From Rugamonas violacea (GTDB lineage: Bacteria; Pseudomonadota; Gammaproteobacteria; Burkholderiales; Burkholderiaceae_D), in the NCBI RefSeq assembly GCF_016461825.1, contig NZ_JAEMNU010000120.1, positions 12,833-67,132 of the forward strand: a DNA stretch of 54,300 bases. Reading direction: 5' to 3'. A program made the translations under genes and the position numbers. Within the stretch, counting starts at the first letter, position 1. Each line of letters starts with the position of its first letter. Positions 16,447 through 24,147 of the stretch are shown one piece after another. The notes under the pieces were generated by a model. That model ran no database searches, was not told the DNA's origin, and saw only the letters and a list, made by a program, of their open reading frames with translations.

Positions 16447-17321
16447 GCATCGCCAGTGTGCTGAAGGGCCACGAGAAGGATCTCGGCGGCGGCTTCGTCG
16501 TGCGGCGCTATCTGCCGGCGGCGGTCAAGCAGGCGGTCGGCCCGTTCATCTTCTTCGACCATTTCGGCCCGGTCGACGTGCCGGTCGACGCCAACCACGA
16601 CGTGCGGCCGCATCCCCACATCGGCCTGGCCACGGTGACCTACCTGTTCGAAGGCGCGATCGACCACCGCGACAGCATCGGTTCGGTGCAGCGCATCGAA
16701 CCGGGCGCGATCAACTGGATGACCGCCGGGCGCGGCATCGTCCACTCCGAGCGCACGCCGAAGGATCTGGTCGGCGTGCCGCACCGCACCCACGGCCTGC
16801 AACTGTGGGCCGCGCTGCCCGCCGCGCACGAGGAGGACGAACCGAATTTCGTCCACACGCCGGCCGCCGACATTCCGGACTTCACGGTTGACGGCGCGCG
16901 CGTCAAGGTATTGATCGGCACCGCCTTCGGCAAGACCTCGCCGGTGGCCACCTACAGCCAGACCTTGTATCTGGACGTGACCCTGCAGGCCGGCCAGGAG
17001 TTGGGTCTGGCCAGCCTGCCGGAAGAGGCGGCGATCTACCCGATCAGCGGCCAGCTGGAGATCGACGGCGTGCCGCTGGCCTTGCACACCATGGCGCTGC
17101 TCGACACCCGCAGCGCCCAGCTGGTGCGCGCCGACAGCGCGGCGCAGTTCATGGTGATCGGCGGCGAGCCGCTCGACGGCCACCGCTTCATGTTCTGGAA
17201 CTTCGTCTCCTCGCGCAAGGAGCGCGTGCTGCAGGCCGGCGAGGACTGGACCGCGCAGCGCTTCGCCGCCGTGCCGGGCGAGACGGAGTGGATTCCCCTG
17301 CCGCCGAAGGTCGGCAAGTAA
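16443..17321 (+). CDS. Pirin family protein
   Basis: 292 aa from ATG 16443, coupled to osmC. The pirin N-terminal cupin is clear, with the metal-binding His pair in RPHPHIGLATVTYLFEG and the second set in GRGIVHSER. The C-terminal cupin and the closing FWNFVSSRKERV motif are also typical. Bacterial pirins have been reported to act as quercetinase-like dioxygenases or as redox-linked regulators; the substrate here is unknown. Confidence 0.93.
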   Translation: MSIASVLKGHEKDLGGGFVVRRYLPAAVKQAVGPFIFFDHFGPVDVPVDANHDVRPHPHIGLATVTYLFEGAIDHRDSIGSVQRIEPGAINWMTAGRGIVHSERTPKDLVGVPHRTHGLQLWAALPAAHEEDEPNFVHTPAADIPDFTVDGARVKVLIGTAFGKTSPVATYSQTLYLDVTLQAGQELGLASLPEEAAIYPISGQLEIDGVPLALHTMALLDTRSAQLVRADSAAQFMVIGGEPLDGHRFMFWNFVSSRKERVLQAGEDWTAQRFAAVPGETEWIPLPPKVGK

Positions 17322-17339
17322 AGGCCACCTCGACTACCC

Positions 17340-17431
17340 GTCATTCCGCATCGGCGGACCGCCGCGCAGGCGGGAATTCATACCCTGCACGCTCATTGGC
17401 TCAGCATGGGTTCCCGCCGGTGCGGAACGAC
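17340..17431. repeat. Palindromic-ended intergenic repeat (TCGTTCC family, copy 1)
   Basis: The ends are imperfect inverted copies: GTCATTCCGCATCGGCGG at the left and the complement of GTCGTTCCGCACCGGCGG at the right. A central CATGGGTTCCCGCC is shared with the element at 47520-47709, and the end motif with 53930-53956. A small non-coding dispersed repeat. Confidence 0.7.
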
Positions 17432-17558
17432 AATTTGGTGGTTTTTCGAAGCGCCGTGAACCAAGCCTGCTGGGCATTGGCTCGCGCCGATGTCGGCGCA
17501 TTGGCCGGCGCGCTTTGTCGCCGGCCGTTCAACATGTGGAAACGGAAGCGGAGGCGTC

Positions 17559-18146
17559 TTGGATAGCAATCTGAAAAACCTGTTGGCCGAGCTGGAAGCG
17601 TTCGGCCAGTCGAACGACGGCGCGGTGAAAGAGCGGCCCGGCCGCATGCTCAACATCACCCGCGACACGGGCGAGTTGCTGTCCGTGCTGGTGCGCAGCA
17701 CGGGCGCGCGGCGGATTCTGGAAATCGGCACCTCCAACGGCTATTCGACCTTGTGGCTGGCCGACGCCGCCCGCAGTGTCGGCGGCACGGTGACGACGGT
17801 GGAGCTGTCGCGCTTCAAGATCGAGCTGGCGCAAGCGAACTTCTCCCGTTCGGCGTTGACCGACCACATCCGGCAAGTCGAGGCGGACGCCGGCGGCGTG
17901 CTGCGCGCGGCGCAGGACGACAGCGTCGATCTGATTTTTCTCGATTCCGAGCGCAGTGAATATTCCGGCTGGTGGCCGGATGTGCGGCGGGTGCTGCGTC
18001 CCGGCGGCCTGCTGGTGGTCGACAACGCCACTTCGCACCGGGATGAAATGGCCGCCTTCATGGCGCTGGTCGGGGCCGACAGCCAATTCCATACTTGTTT
18101 GGTCCCGGTCGGCAATGGCGAGTTTTTGGCGACGAAGAACCGCTGA
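17559..18146 (+). CDS. O-methyltransferase-like SAM-dependent methyltransferase
   Basis: 195 aa if started at TTG 17559, which is preceded by GGAGG; an in-frame ATG at 17490 would add a 23-residue extension with repeat-like composition. The SAM motif I is RILEIGTSNGYSTLWLA, followed by an acidic VTTVELS strand and DLIFLDSERSEYSGWW, the layout of class I O-methyltransferases of the COG4122 type. RPGGLLVVDNA is the usual post-motif strand. The substrate is unknown. Confidence 0.8.
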   Translation: MDSNLKNLLAELEAFGQSNDGAVKERPGRMLNITRDTGELLSVLVRSTGARRILEIGTSNGYSTLWLADAARSVGGTVTTVELSRFKIELAQANFSRSALTDHIRQVEADAGGVLRAAQDDSVDLIFLDSERSEYSGWWPDVRRVLRPGGLLVVDNATSHRDEMAAFMALVGADSQFHTCLVPVGNGEFLATKNR

Positions 18147-18313
18147 ATGCTCAATCGCGAATGCGCCGCAGTGACAATTTGAGTATATATTTCAGAAGCC
18201 GCACAGTAAACTACGCTCAGGCCGAGGTTTGACGCGACGTGGATATGCGCGGCGGGCGGCATTACTCTTAAGACTAGTGGTCATTTTTTCTTATGCCGAG
18301 GAGCTTAGCGAGC

Positions 18314-19186
18314 ATGAATTCCACATTCAATGGACGACGTCAGCCTCCGCTTACGATGCCGCCGAGCAGGCTGCAGCCAGGGAGTCCGCGGCAATTGGCG
18401 ACGCCGCAGCAGGGCGCCAGACCAGCCGCTTCGCTCCCGCCTTCTTTGCCGGCTTCCGCATCGAATATATTGCAGAGGAAGGCTACAGGTCTTCCATTGC
18501 TGCCGCCTCCCTTCCGTCCCAATCCCAGCCCGCAACTGCCGCAGGCCAAGGCCGTGCGGGGGAAAGCTTTCGAAGCTCCGCGGCTTGTGCAGTCCAGAAG
18601 CGCGGTCTTTCCTCCTGCACTGCCAGCCTTGCCGGTGCGCTCAGGTGCGATACAGCGCTCAGCGCCGAGTGAGGAGAGCAAAACCGAAGCGAGTATAGGA
18701 TCACGGGTTCGTGGCGAAAATTCCGCGAGCCGCTTCAAGAGTGCTCGTTTGGGGGCGAAGGCGGCCACGGCGCGAAAGGCATCGAGCGCTCCGTATGTGC
18801 CAACGCCGCGGAAGAGGGACCTTTGGAACGAAACGACTAGACCAAGCTTTCTCGAGACGACATGGGACGGGCTTTGGGCGGAGGCCGGACGTCATGAAGG
18901 CAAGGGCGGAGTCCGGCAATATCCTTGCGTAAAATGCGGGAAACAATGCCTGCGACGGAAAGATACCGGTAAGAAAAAAGCTACCGCAGACGATGCCACG
19001 ATCGATCATGCCACTAACTGGAAGGAATATATCCTTACTAAGGGCGCGCCCGTTGAAGATGGGGAAGATGCCGGGCGAGTGACGGCAATAGGCGCAAAAA
19101 ACGCTTACAACGATACCGATAACCTGTCCCTCATGTGCAGAAGTTGCAATTCAGCGAAAAACGGCCCCAAAAATGTATTCGACTGA
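18314..19186 (+). CDS. HNH nuclease, polymorphic-toxin-like
   Basis: 290 aa from ATG 18314, with GAGGAG upstream. The first 140 residues are Pro/Ala/Ser/Arg-rich and contain LQRK- and IQRS-type motifs like those in secreted or eCIS-associated proteins of this bacterial group. The last 95 residues form an HNH domain: CVKCGKQC (zinc pair), TIDHATNW (catalytic His), then NDTDNLSLMCRSCNSAKNG (second zinc pair plus Asn). Base composition in this part is visibly lower in GC than the neighbours, a sign of transfer. No obvious immunity gene follows; the next gene is convergent. A DNA-degrading effector is plausible, but a plain HNH enzyme with a disordered leader is also possible. Confidence 0.75.
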   Translation: MNSTFNGRRQPPLTMPPSRLQPGSPRQLATPQQGARPAASLPPSLPASASNILQRKATGLPLLPPPFRPNPSPQLPQAKAVRGKAFEAPRLVQSRSAVFPPALPALPVRSGAIQRSAPSEESKTEASIGSRVRGENSASRFKSARLGAKAATARKASSAPYVPTPRKRDLWNETTRPSFLETTWDGLWAEAGRHEGKGGVRQYPCVKCGKQCLRRKDTGKKKATADDATIDHATNWKEYILTKGAPVEDGEDAGRVTAIGAKNAYNDTDNLSLMCRSCNSAKNGPKNVFD

Positions 19187-19262
19187 GCTTTCCGCACCAT
19201 GAAACGATTTTTTTGCCGATGGCGACCATCCTGCCGCCTGTCCAACGAGGCCTTGAGTTGAA

Positions 19263-20000
19263 TCAGGCCGCTTGGGGGAGCGGGGTGGCGAGGCGTGCCG
19301 TCCGCGCTCCCATGATCAGCAGCCACAGCGTGAAGGCGACTTCACCGAGTTGGCACGGGAAGGCCAGGTTGGCGACCGTTTCCGCGTATTGCGGCCACAG
19401 CAGGCCGGAGAAGCTCAGGCCCAGGTAGGCGACGCCATTGACGATCAGCCATACGCCGATAAAGCGCGGCAGGTAGGCGGAGCGGAACACCAGGTAGGCC
19501 AGCGGGAACAGCCACAGACCCCAGAAGATTTCCGCCGCGTAGGTCATTTGTCCGTGGATGCGCAGGAACAGCATGGTCAGGCCGTCGCGCTGGGCCTGGT
19601 TGAAGGCGGACAGGAGGTCGGCGCCCTGCACCAAAATCAGCGCGGCGACGTCGTTGAGCACGTTGAAGACGTACATCGGCGTATCCATGAATCCCAGCAT
19701 CAGCATCAGCAGGGCGGCGCCCTTGTGCACATCCTTGAACAGGCGATACAGCAGGAAGGTCAGGAACAGGCTGACGGCGGCGGTCAGCATGTCGCTCATG
19801 ATGCCGAGGCGGAACAGTGCCGCATGGCTGGCGATGTTGTGGATCGTCGCCGCCGTGTCGCCGTCGACGAACAGCTTGCCGGGAAGGTAAATGAGGCGGA
19901 ACGGCGCGATGAGGATCAACAGCAGGTAGATCAGGCCGGCGATTCTGGCGTTCTTGCTGAGCGTGGATGCAGCGTTACTGGACGGTAAAACCTGGTTCAT
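19263..20000 (-). CDS. DUF4386 integral membrane protein
   Basis: 245 aa from ATG 20000 (AGGAG upstream). About six hydrophobic segments, beginning with IAGLIYLLLILIAPFRLIYLPG and including LGIMSDMLTAAVSLFLTFLL, FWGLWLFPLAYLVF and the closing FTLWLLIMG. The G-x-x-Y-L-L-x-I-x-x-PF motif and the conserved HGQM and LPRFIG phrases match DUF4386. The function of the family is unknown. Confidence 0.88.
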   Translation of the reverse strand: MNQVLPSSNAASTLSKNARIAGLIYLLLILIAPFRLIYLPGKLFVDGDTAATIHNIASHAALFRLGIMSDMLTAAVSLFLTFLLYRLFKDVHKGAALLMLMLGFMDTPMYVFNVLNDVAALILVQGADLLSAFNQAQRDGLTMLFLRIHGQMTYAAEIFWGLWLFPLAYLVFRSAYLPRFIGVWLIVNGVAYLGLSFSGLLWPQYAETVANLAFPCQLGEVAFTLWLLIMGARTARLATPLPQAA

Positions 20001-20177
20001 TGGGCTGGCTCCTGAGGATGGGATATCTCGCATATGATTTTTAATTCACGTGTAAATATTATCTGACAGGTGAAAGGAAGTCAAACACCATCGCGTGGCA
20101 AGCCGTAAATATTTTTTTGCTAAGTGGGAGGTATGGCGGCGCAGGCCGGCCGCTGGCTCTATCGCGATTTACTGACA

Positions 20178-20204
20178 GTCCTGCCGCGTTGGGCGCGGCA
20201 GGAC
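20178..20204. terminator. Hairpin downstream of the NTF2-like gene
   Basis: A perfect 11-bp stem (GTCCTGCCGCG / CGCGGCAGGAC) with a 5-base loop lies 25 bases past the stop of the leftward gene ending at 20229. There is no clear T-tract on that strand, so termination efficiency is uncertain. Confidence 0.5.
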
Positions 20205-20228
20205 CTGGGGATGGGTGTGGTTAGCCGC

Positions 20229-20693
20229 TTACTTCTTGGCCTTGCTTACTTGCCTTTTGGCGTCATGGTACTGCCACAGCACGTTGAGTATTTTCCATTC
20301 GTTGCCGCTGGTCTTGTACAGGTGCATGTGGTCGATCCATTCGTCCGCCGTCAACTTCACCGACGCCACCCGGTTGTCGATGTCCAAAATCTTGATCTCT
20401 ACCCTGGGAAATTGCGGGAACTTGGTGCCGTCCTTGTTGTACGACTTGGCCACTTTCACCATCGTGTCGTAATCGGTTTTCATGATGAATTCCGAGCCGT
20501 CTTCGGCTTGCCAGTAGGTGCGTTTGGCGAGTTCCTTGTCCAAGCCGCGCTGCATCAGTTCCGGGTCGGCCTTGTGCTGCGATTCAATATAATCGAGCAC
20601 GGCCCGTTCCACCGCTTGGCGGTCGGACGGGCTGTCGGCAAAGGCGGAAAAGGGTAGCAGCGCTGCGATAAAGAAAATCAAACTCCGATTCAT
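20229..20693 (-). CDS. Secreted NTF2-like (lumazine-binding) protein
   Basis: 154 aa with a signal peptide (MNRSLIFFIAALLPFSAFA). The mature part has the NTF2-like layout: an initial helix (RQAVERAVLDYIESQHKAD), then strands with VEIKILDIDNRVASVKLTAD and a final KILNVLWQYHD. This matches the 'putative lumazine-binding' PF12893 group. GAGGA lies upstream of the ATG. Periplasmic; ligand unknown. Confidence 0.82.
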   Translation of the reverse strand: MNRSLIFFIAALLPFSAFADSPSDRQAVERAVLDYIESQHKADPELMQRGLDKELAKRTYWQAEDGSEFIMKTDYDTMVKVAKSYNKDGTKFPQFPRVEIKILDIDNRVASVKLTADEWIDHMHLYKTSGNEWKILNVLWQYHDAKRQVSKAKK

Positions 20694-20798
20694 GTGTCGT
20701 CCTCAGGTAGGCCAATGTGAAGTAGCTGGGCGAGTATTCGCGGCATGTTCTAGATGTCGAATACGCAATTGACTGTATCACATATGAATCGGCAGAAC

Positions 20799-22394
20799 TC
20801 AGGCGGTCGACATGTCGTGGGCGCCGACGGTGCTGTACAGCTCGCTCGCGCCGGTGCGGATGATCCAGTGTTCGGGATACGGCTCGCTGGCGAAGCGCTT
20901 GTGCCTGGCCATGCGGCTGAGCTGGGTGAGGGCGGTGGCGGGCGCCAGCGCGGTCTCCTTGCCGCTGAGCTGGTCGAGGTGCCAGAAGCCGCCGTCGCGG
21001 TGCAGCAGCAACGGCAGGCCGGCGGCGTTGGGCGCGGTGGCGAAGGGCGCCATCGGATAGCCGGGGTGGGTTTCCGGCGCCAGCAGGTAGAAGCATTCGG
21101 CCTGCGCGCCCTGGTCGATGCGGTGCAGGATCACGCCGTGCGGCATGATGGCCGACACCGTCAGCACGACGATGCCCTTGATGCTGGCGCTCAGTTCGAT
21201 GCGCATGCCGAGCCGCAGCGCGGTCGGCTTGTGCTTGCCGGGCCAGACGCCGTCGAGCAGGATGCCGTAGCGCGACACGTCCTCGATCTCGAAGCCGTGG
21301 CCGGTGCGGCGGATCACGGCGTGGCGGCCGGACAGGCGGCGGGTCAGGCCGTGGTTGTCTTGGCCGGCGTCGCCGAAGTGGCTGAGCAAGACGTCGGCCT
21401 CGGGATCGACCAGTTCGAAGCGGCCGAACACGCATTCGTCCAGCGCGAACAGGCGGATCTGGCGCTGCGCGCCGGCTTCCGGCGCGGCGTTGACCAGGCA
21501 GGCGGCGCGGCTGGGGTGGGGATGCAGGGCGGCGCTGGCCGGCATGTCGATCTCGATCAGGTCCTCGTCCCAGGCGATGGTGGAGAAGCCCAGGTCGACC
21601 TTGCCCTGCGGCGCGCCCAAATCGAGGTGGGCGATGCCGGCGTTGCGGGCGGTGACGTCGATGTCCATGCTGTCGCCGCCGTTGGCGTTGACGCGGGCGA
21701 TCGAGGCGTCGTCGGCCATCACGCGCACGTTCTTGTGCGTGCTGAGGAAGATGCGGTGGATCTCGGTCAGGGTGGCGTCAAGCCGTGGCACCAGGATGAC
21801 GAAGGTGCAGACCCAGGTGCGCGCGGCCAGTTCGGCGTGGCGGCTGAGCAGCTCCATGCTGATCTGGTATTGGCCGTGTTCCTTGCCGCGCGAGGAGAAT
21901 TCGACGAAGACGGGGCGCCAGTCGCCGCTGGTGGAGCGGACGAACTGCTGGCGCGCGGCGCCTTCGGGGATCAGTTCGGACTGCAGTTGCAGCGTCAGTT
22001 GCGGCGCGCAGCCTTCGGGCATGCCGCGCAATTCCATTTTGAGGGTCTGGCGGCCGCCGGCGGCGCGCGGGTCGAAGCCGCTGATGTGCAACTGCGGACG
22101 CTCGGACTGGGCGCGCTGCATGGGCCGGGCGTAGCCGGCGGGGGCGGTCGTGGCGGCGCTCGGCGCGGCGTTCGATTCGGTCGATGCGCTCGAAATGGTC
22201 GGCACAGTCGGCACGGCCGGACGCGCCGCGACCGGGCTGCCGGTGCGGGCGGAGCGCAATGCGCTGAGCAGATCGTAACTGGTGACCGGGGCGGCGGGCG
22301 CCGCTGGCTGGTCGTGGCCGCCCGCGCAGGCGGACTCCCCAGGCATGACCCAGTGAGTGCAGTGCGGGTGATCCGGGTTACTGCATTTTTTCAT
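20799..22394 (-). CDS. FHA-domain protein with Cys/His-rich N-terminus
   Basis: 531 aa. Residues 3-28 (CSNPDHPHC to CAGGH) form a short Cys/His cluster that may bind one metal ion. Residues 30-95 are a Pro/Ala linker. The middle (about 100-310) is beta-rich and unassigned. An FHA fold lies near 315-405, with VFGRFE at its start, LSGRHAVI (the SxxH phosphothreonine-binding motif) and DVSRYGILLDG, where the usual Asn before Gly is replaced by Tyr. FHA domains bind phospho-Thr peptides, which fits the kinases upstream in this operon. Last gene of the leftward signalling operon, with a 124-bp gap before it. No strong ribosome site was seen. Confidence 0.8.
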   Translation of the reverse strand: MKKCSNPDHPHCTHWVMPGESACAGGHDQPAAPAAPVTSYDLLSALRSARTGSPVAARPAVPTVPTISSASTESNAAPSAATTAPAGYARPMQRAQSERPQLHISGFDPRAAGGRQTLKMELRGMPEGCAPQLTLQLQSELIPEGAARQQFVRSTSGDWRPVFVEFSSRGKEHGQYQISMELLSRHAELAARTWVCTFVILVPRLDATLTEIHRIFLSTHKNVRVMADDASIARVNANGGDSMDIDVTARNAGIAHLDLGAPQGKVDLGFSTIAWDEDLIEIDMPASAALHPHPSRAACLVNAAPEAGAQRQIRLFALDECVFGRFELVDPEADVLLSHFGDAGQDNHGLTRRLSGRHAVIRRTGHGFEIEDVSRYGILLDGVWPGKHKPTALRLGMRIELSASIKGIVVLTVSAIMPHGVILHRIDQGAQAECFYLLAPETHPGYPMAPFATAPNAAGLPLLLHRDGGFWHLDQLSGKETALAPATALTQLSRMARHKRFASEPYPEHWIIRTGASELYSTVGAHDMSTA

Positions 22395-22518
22395 GACATT
22401 CAGACCGACGAGATAACCCAGAGTTTATGCGTTTTTACCGGGCTTTGGCAATCTGGCGGTCAATCGTGCCACATATATTTTCGCGGCGGCCCCTTTGCGG
22501 CCGTCGGCGCAACAGCTG

Positions 22519-23610
22519 TCATGTTGAAAGTGCCTGGATGCGGCCGGTCGGCAGTGCCGTTTCGTCAACATTGGCCGGCGTGGCGAAACGCAGGACGATG
22601 GCGCTGACGTTATCAATATGCAAGCCGGGCGGCGGCCGATGGGCGAATTCGTCGAACAATTGGCCGAGCACGGCGTTGGCGTCCTGTCCCTGGCGCGCCA
22701 GCAGCTCGGGCCAACGCTCGGTCCAGGCCTGCGGTTTGGCGCAGGCCCAAAAGCCGTCGGTGGCCAGCAGGTAGACGGCGCCGGCGCGCGGCGTCAGCAC
22801 GCGGCGGTCGGCCAGGTGGCGCAGGAAGGTCGGCAGCCGGGCCGAGGTCAGCGCGCACAGGCCGTCGTCGAGCACCTGCGGATTGGCGAAGGCGTTGCCG
22901 AGGATGAAGGCCTGCGAGATCTGCGCGCGGTGCTCGCCGTGCACTTGCTGCCACCATTCCTGCGCGCCGAGCAGGCCGTGCAGAGCGAAGGCGGTGGCCG
23001 GCACGTGGTCCACCGTCAGCGGCTGGGCGCCCTGCGCGGTGATTTCGTAGAGCCGCGAGTCGCCGACGTGGTAGAGCAGCGGCGCCTGGCCGGGCGGGAT
23101 CTCGATCAGCGTCAGCGTGGTGCCGGGGCGGCGGAAGTCGTCGTGGTCGCTGGCGCTGCGGAACTGGCTTTGCAGCGCGCCGTGCAGGGCGTCGAGGCGG
23201 GCCGCCAGCTGTTCCAGCGTGGCGCAGGCGGGCACGCGCAGCAGGCCGTTGGCCACCGCCTCGGCGGCCTGGCGGCCGTTGCCGTGGCCGCCCATGCCGT
23301 CCATCACGGCCAGGCGCACGTGGCCGGCCGGCCAGTCGGCCAGCTGCACGCTGCATTCGGTTTGGTCGCGCAGGAAGACGGCACGGCCGTGCGCGTCGAT
23401 CAGCAGGATGTTGTCCTGGTTCTCGGGCACCTGCAACTTGCTGATGCTGGCGTCGCTGCGGGCGGCGATGTCGAGGTCGGGGCCGAAGGCCAGGGAGTCG
23501 GTCAGTGAGGTCATCGTTGGCGGCGCGCGTCCTGTCGTGGCGTATGGCCACAGCTTAGCCGAAAAACCGCGCAGCGCGGCCGTCGCGCGCGAGTTAGTTT
23601 TCTCATTCAC
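22519..23610 (-). CDS. PP2C-family Ser/Thr phosphatase (PstP-like)
   Basis: 363 aa from the GTG at 23610, which follows AAGGAG by five bases and overlaps the upstream stop. An internal ATG at 23514 would give the bare catalytic domain but has no ribosome site. The metal-binding and catalytic motifs are complete: PENQDN (Asp66), VMDGMGGHGNG (Asp104-Gly105), YHVGDSRLY, LLATDGFW and HIDNVSAIV. It should remove phosphate from Ser/Thr targets of the kinases in the same operon. Soluble; no transmembrane segment, unlike mycobacterial PstP. Confidence 0.92.
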   Translation of the reverse strand: MNEKTNSRATAALRGFSAKLWPYATTGRAPPTMTSLTDSLAFGPDLDIAARSDASISKLQVPENQDNILLIDAHGRAVFLRDQTECSVQLADWPAGHVRLAVMDGMGGHGNGRQAAEAVANGLLRVPACATLEQLAARLDALHGALQSQFRSASDHDDFRRPGTTLTLIEIPPGQAPLLYHVGDSRLYEITAQGAQPLTVDHVPATAFALHGLLGAQEWWQQVHGEHRAQISQAFILGNAFANPQVLDDGLCALTSARLPTFLRHLADRRVLTPRAGAVYLLATDGFWACAKPQAWTERWPELLARQGQDANAVLGQLFDEFAHRPPPGLHIDNVSAIVLRFATPANVDETALPTGRIQALST

Positions 23611-24133
23611 CGCTGCTCCTTAGCCACAGGCTGTTGGCCCAGCCGAGCTTATCCTCGCCGCCGACATGGACGCGCACCTGCCACCAGTCGCCGTCGCGCA
23701 GGCCGGTCGGCGTGACGCTGGCGCCGGCCGGCACGGTCAGAAGGCGCGCCGTCTGCACGCCGGCCGCCTGGCGCAGGTTGAGGTCGCGGTGCACCTGGAA
23801 GGCCAGGCCGGCGATCGGCGCGCCGGCCGGGCTGGTATGCGGCGGCGCGGTGGCCGCGGCCTTGGTCGTCGATGTGGGGGATGGCGTCGTCGTGCCGGTC
23901 CGGCCGGCAAGGGCCGGCGTGGTGGCGGTGCCGCGCGCGCAGAACAGGATCAGGCTGCCGAAACCCCAGGCGCCGACGACGAGGATCAGCAGGGCGCGCG
24001 TGTTGGGGCGCTGCCACCAGCGCCGTGGCGTCAGGTAGGCCGCCAGGAACAAGGTCAACAGCAGGCCGAGCGCGAAGGCGCCGGCGCTGTAGAGCCGTTC
24101 GAACGGCCAGTCGATGGGCAGGGCGGTGGGCAT
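23603..24133 (-). CDS. Two-TM membrane protein with extracytoplasmic SH3b domain
   Basis: 176 aa from ATG 24133 (AGGAG six bases upstream). Two hydrophobic helices (about 14-36 and 46-66) are followed by a Thr/Pro/Ala linker and a bacterial SH3 domain: VHRDLNLRQAAGVQTARLLT, GDWWQVRVHV and LGWANSLWL. SH3b domains often bind cell-wall peptides. The gene overlaps the PP2C gene and follows the FHA-like gene closely, so it belongs to the same operon. A cell-wall-sensing role is plausible but unproven. Confidence 0.8.
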   Translation of the reverse strand: MPTALPIDWPFERLYSAGAFALGLLLTLFLAAYLTPRRWWQRPNTRALLILVVGAWGFGSLILFCARGTATTPALAGRTGTTTPSPTSTTKAAATAPPHTSPAGAPIAGLAFQVHRDLNLRQAAGVQTARLLTVPAGASVTPTGLRDGDWWQVRVHVGGEDKLGWANSLWLRSSGE

Positions 24134-24147
24134 GGTGGGCTCCTGGC

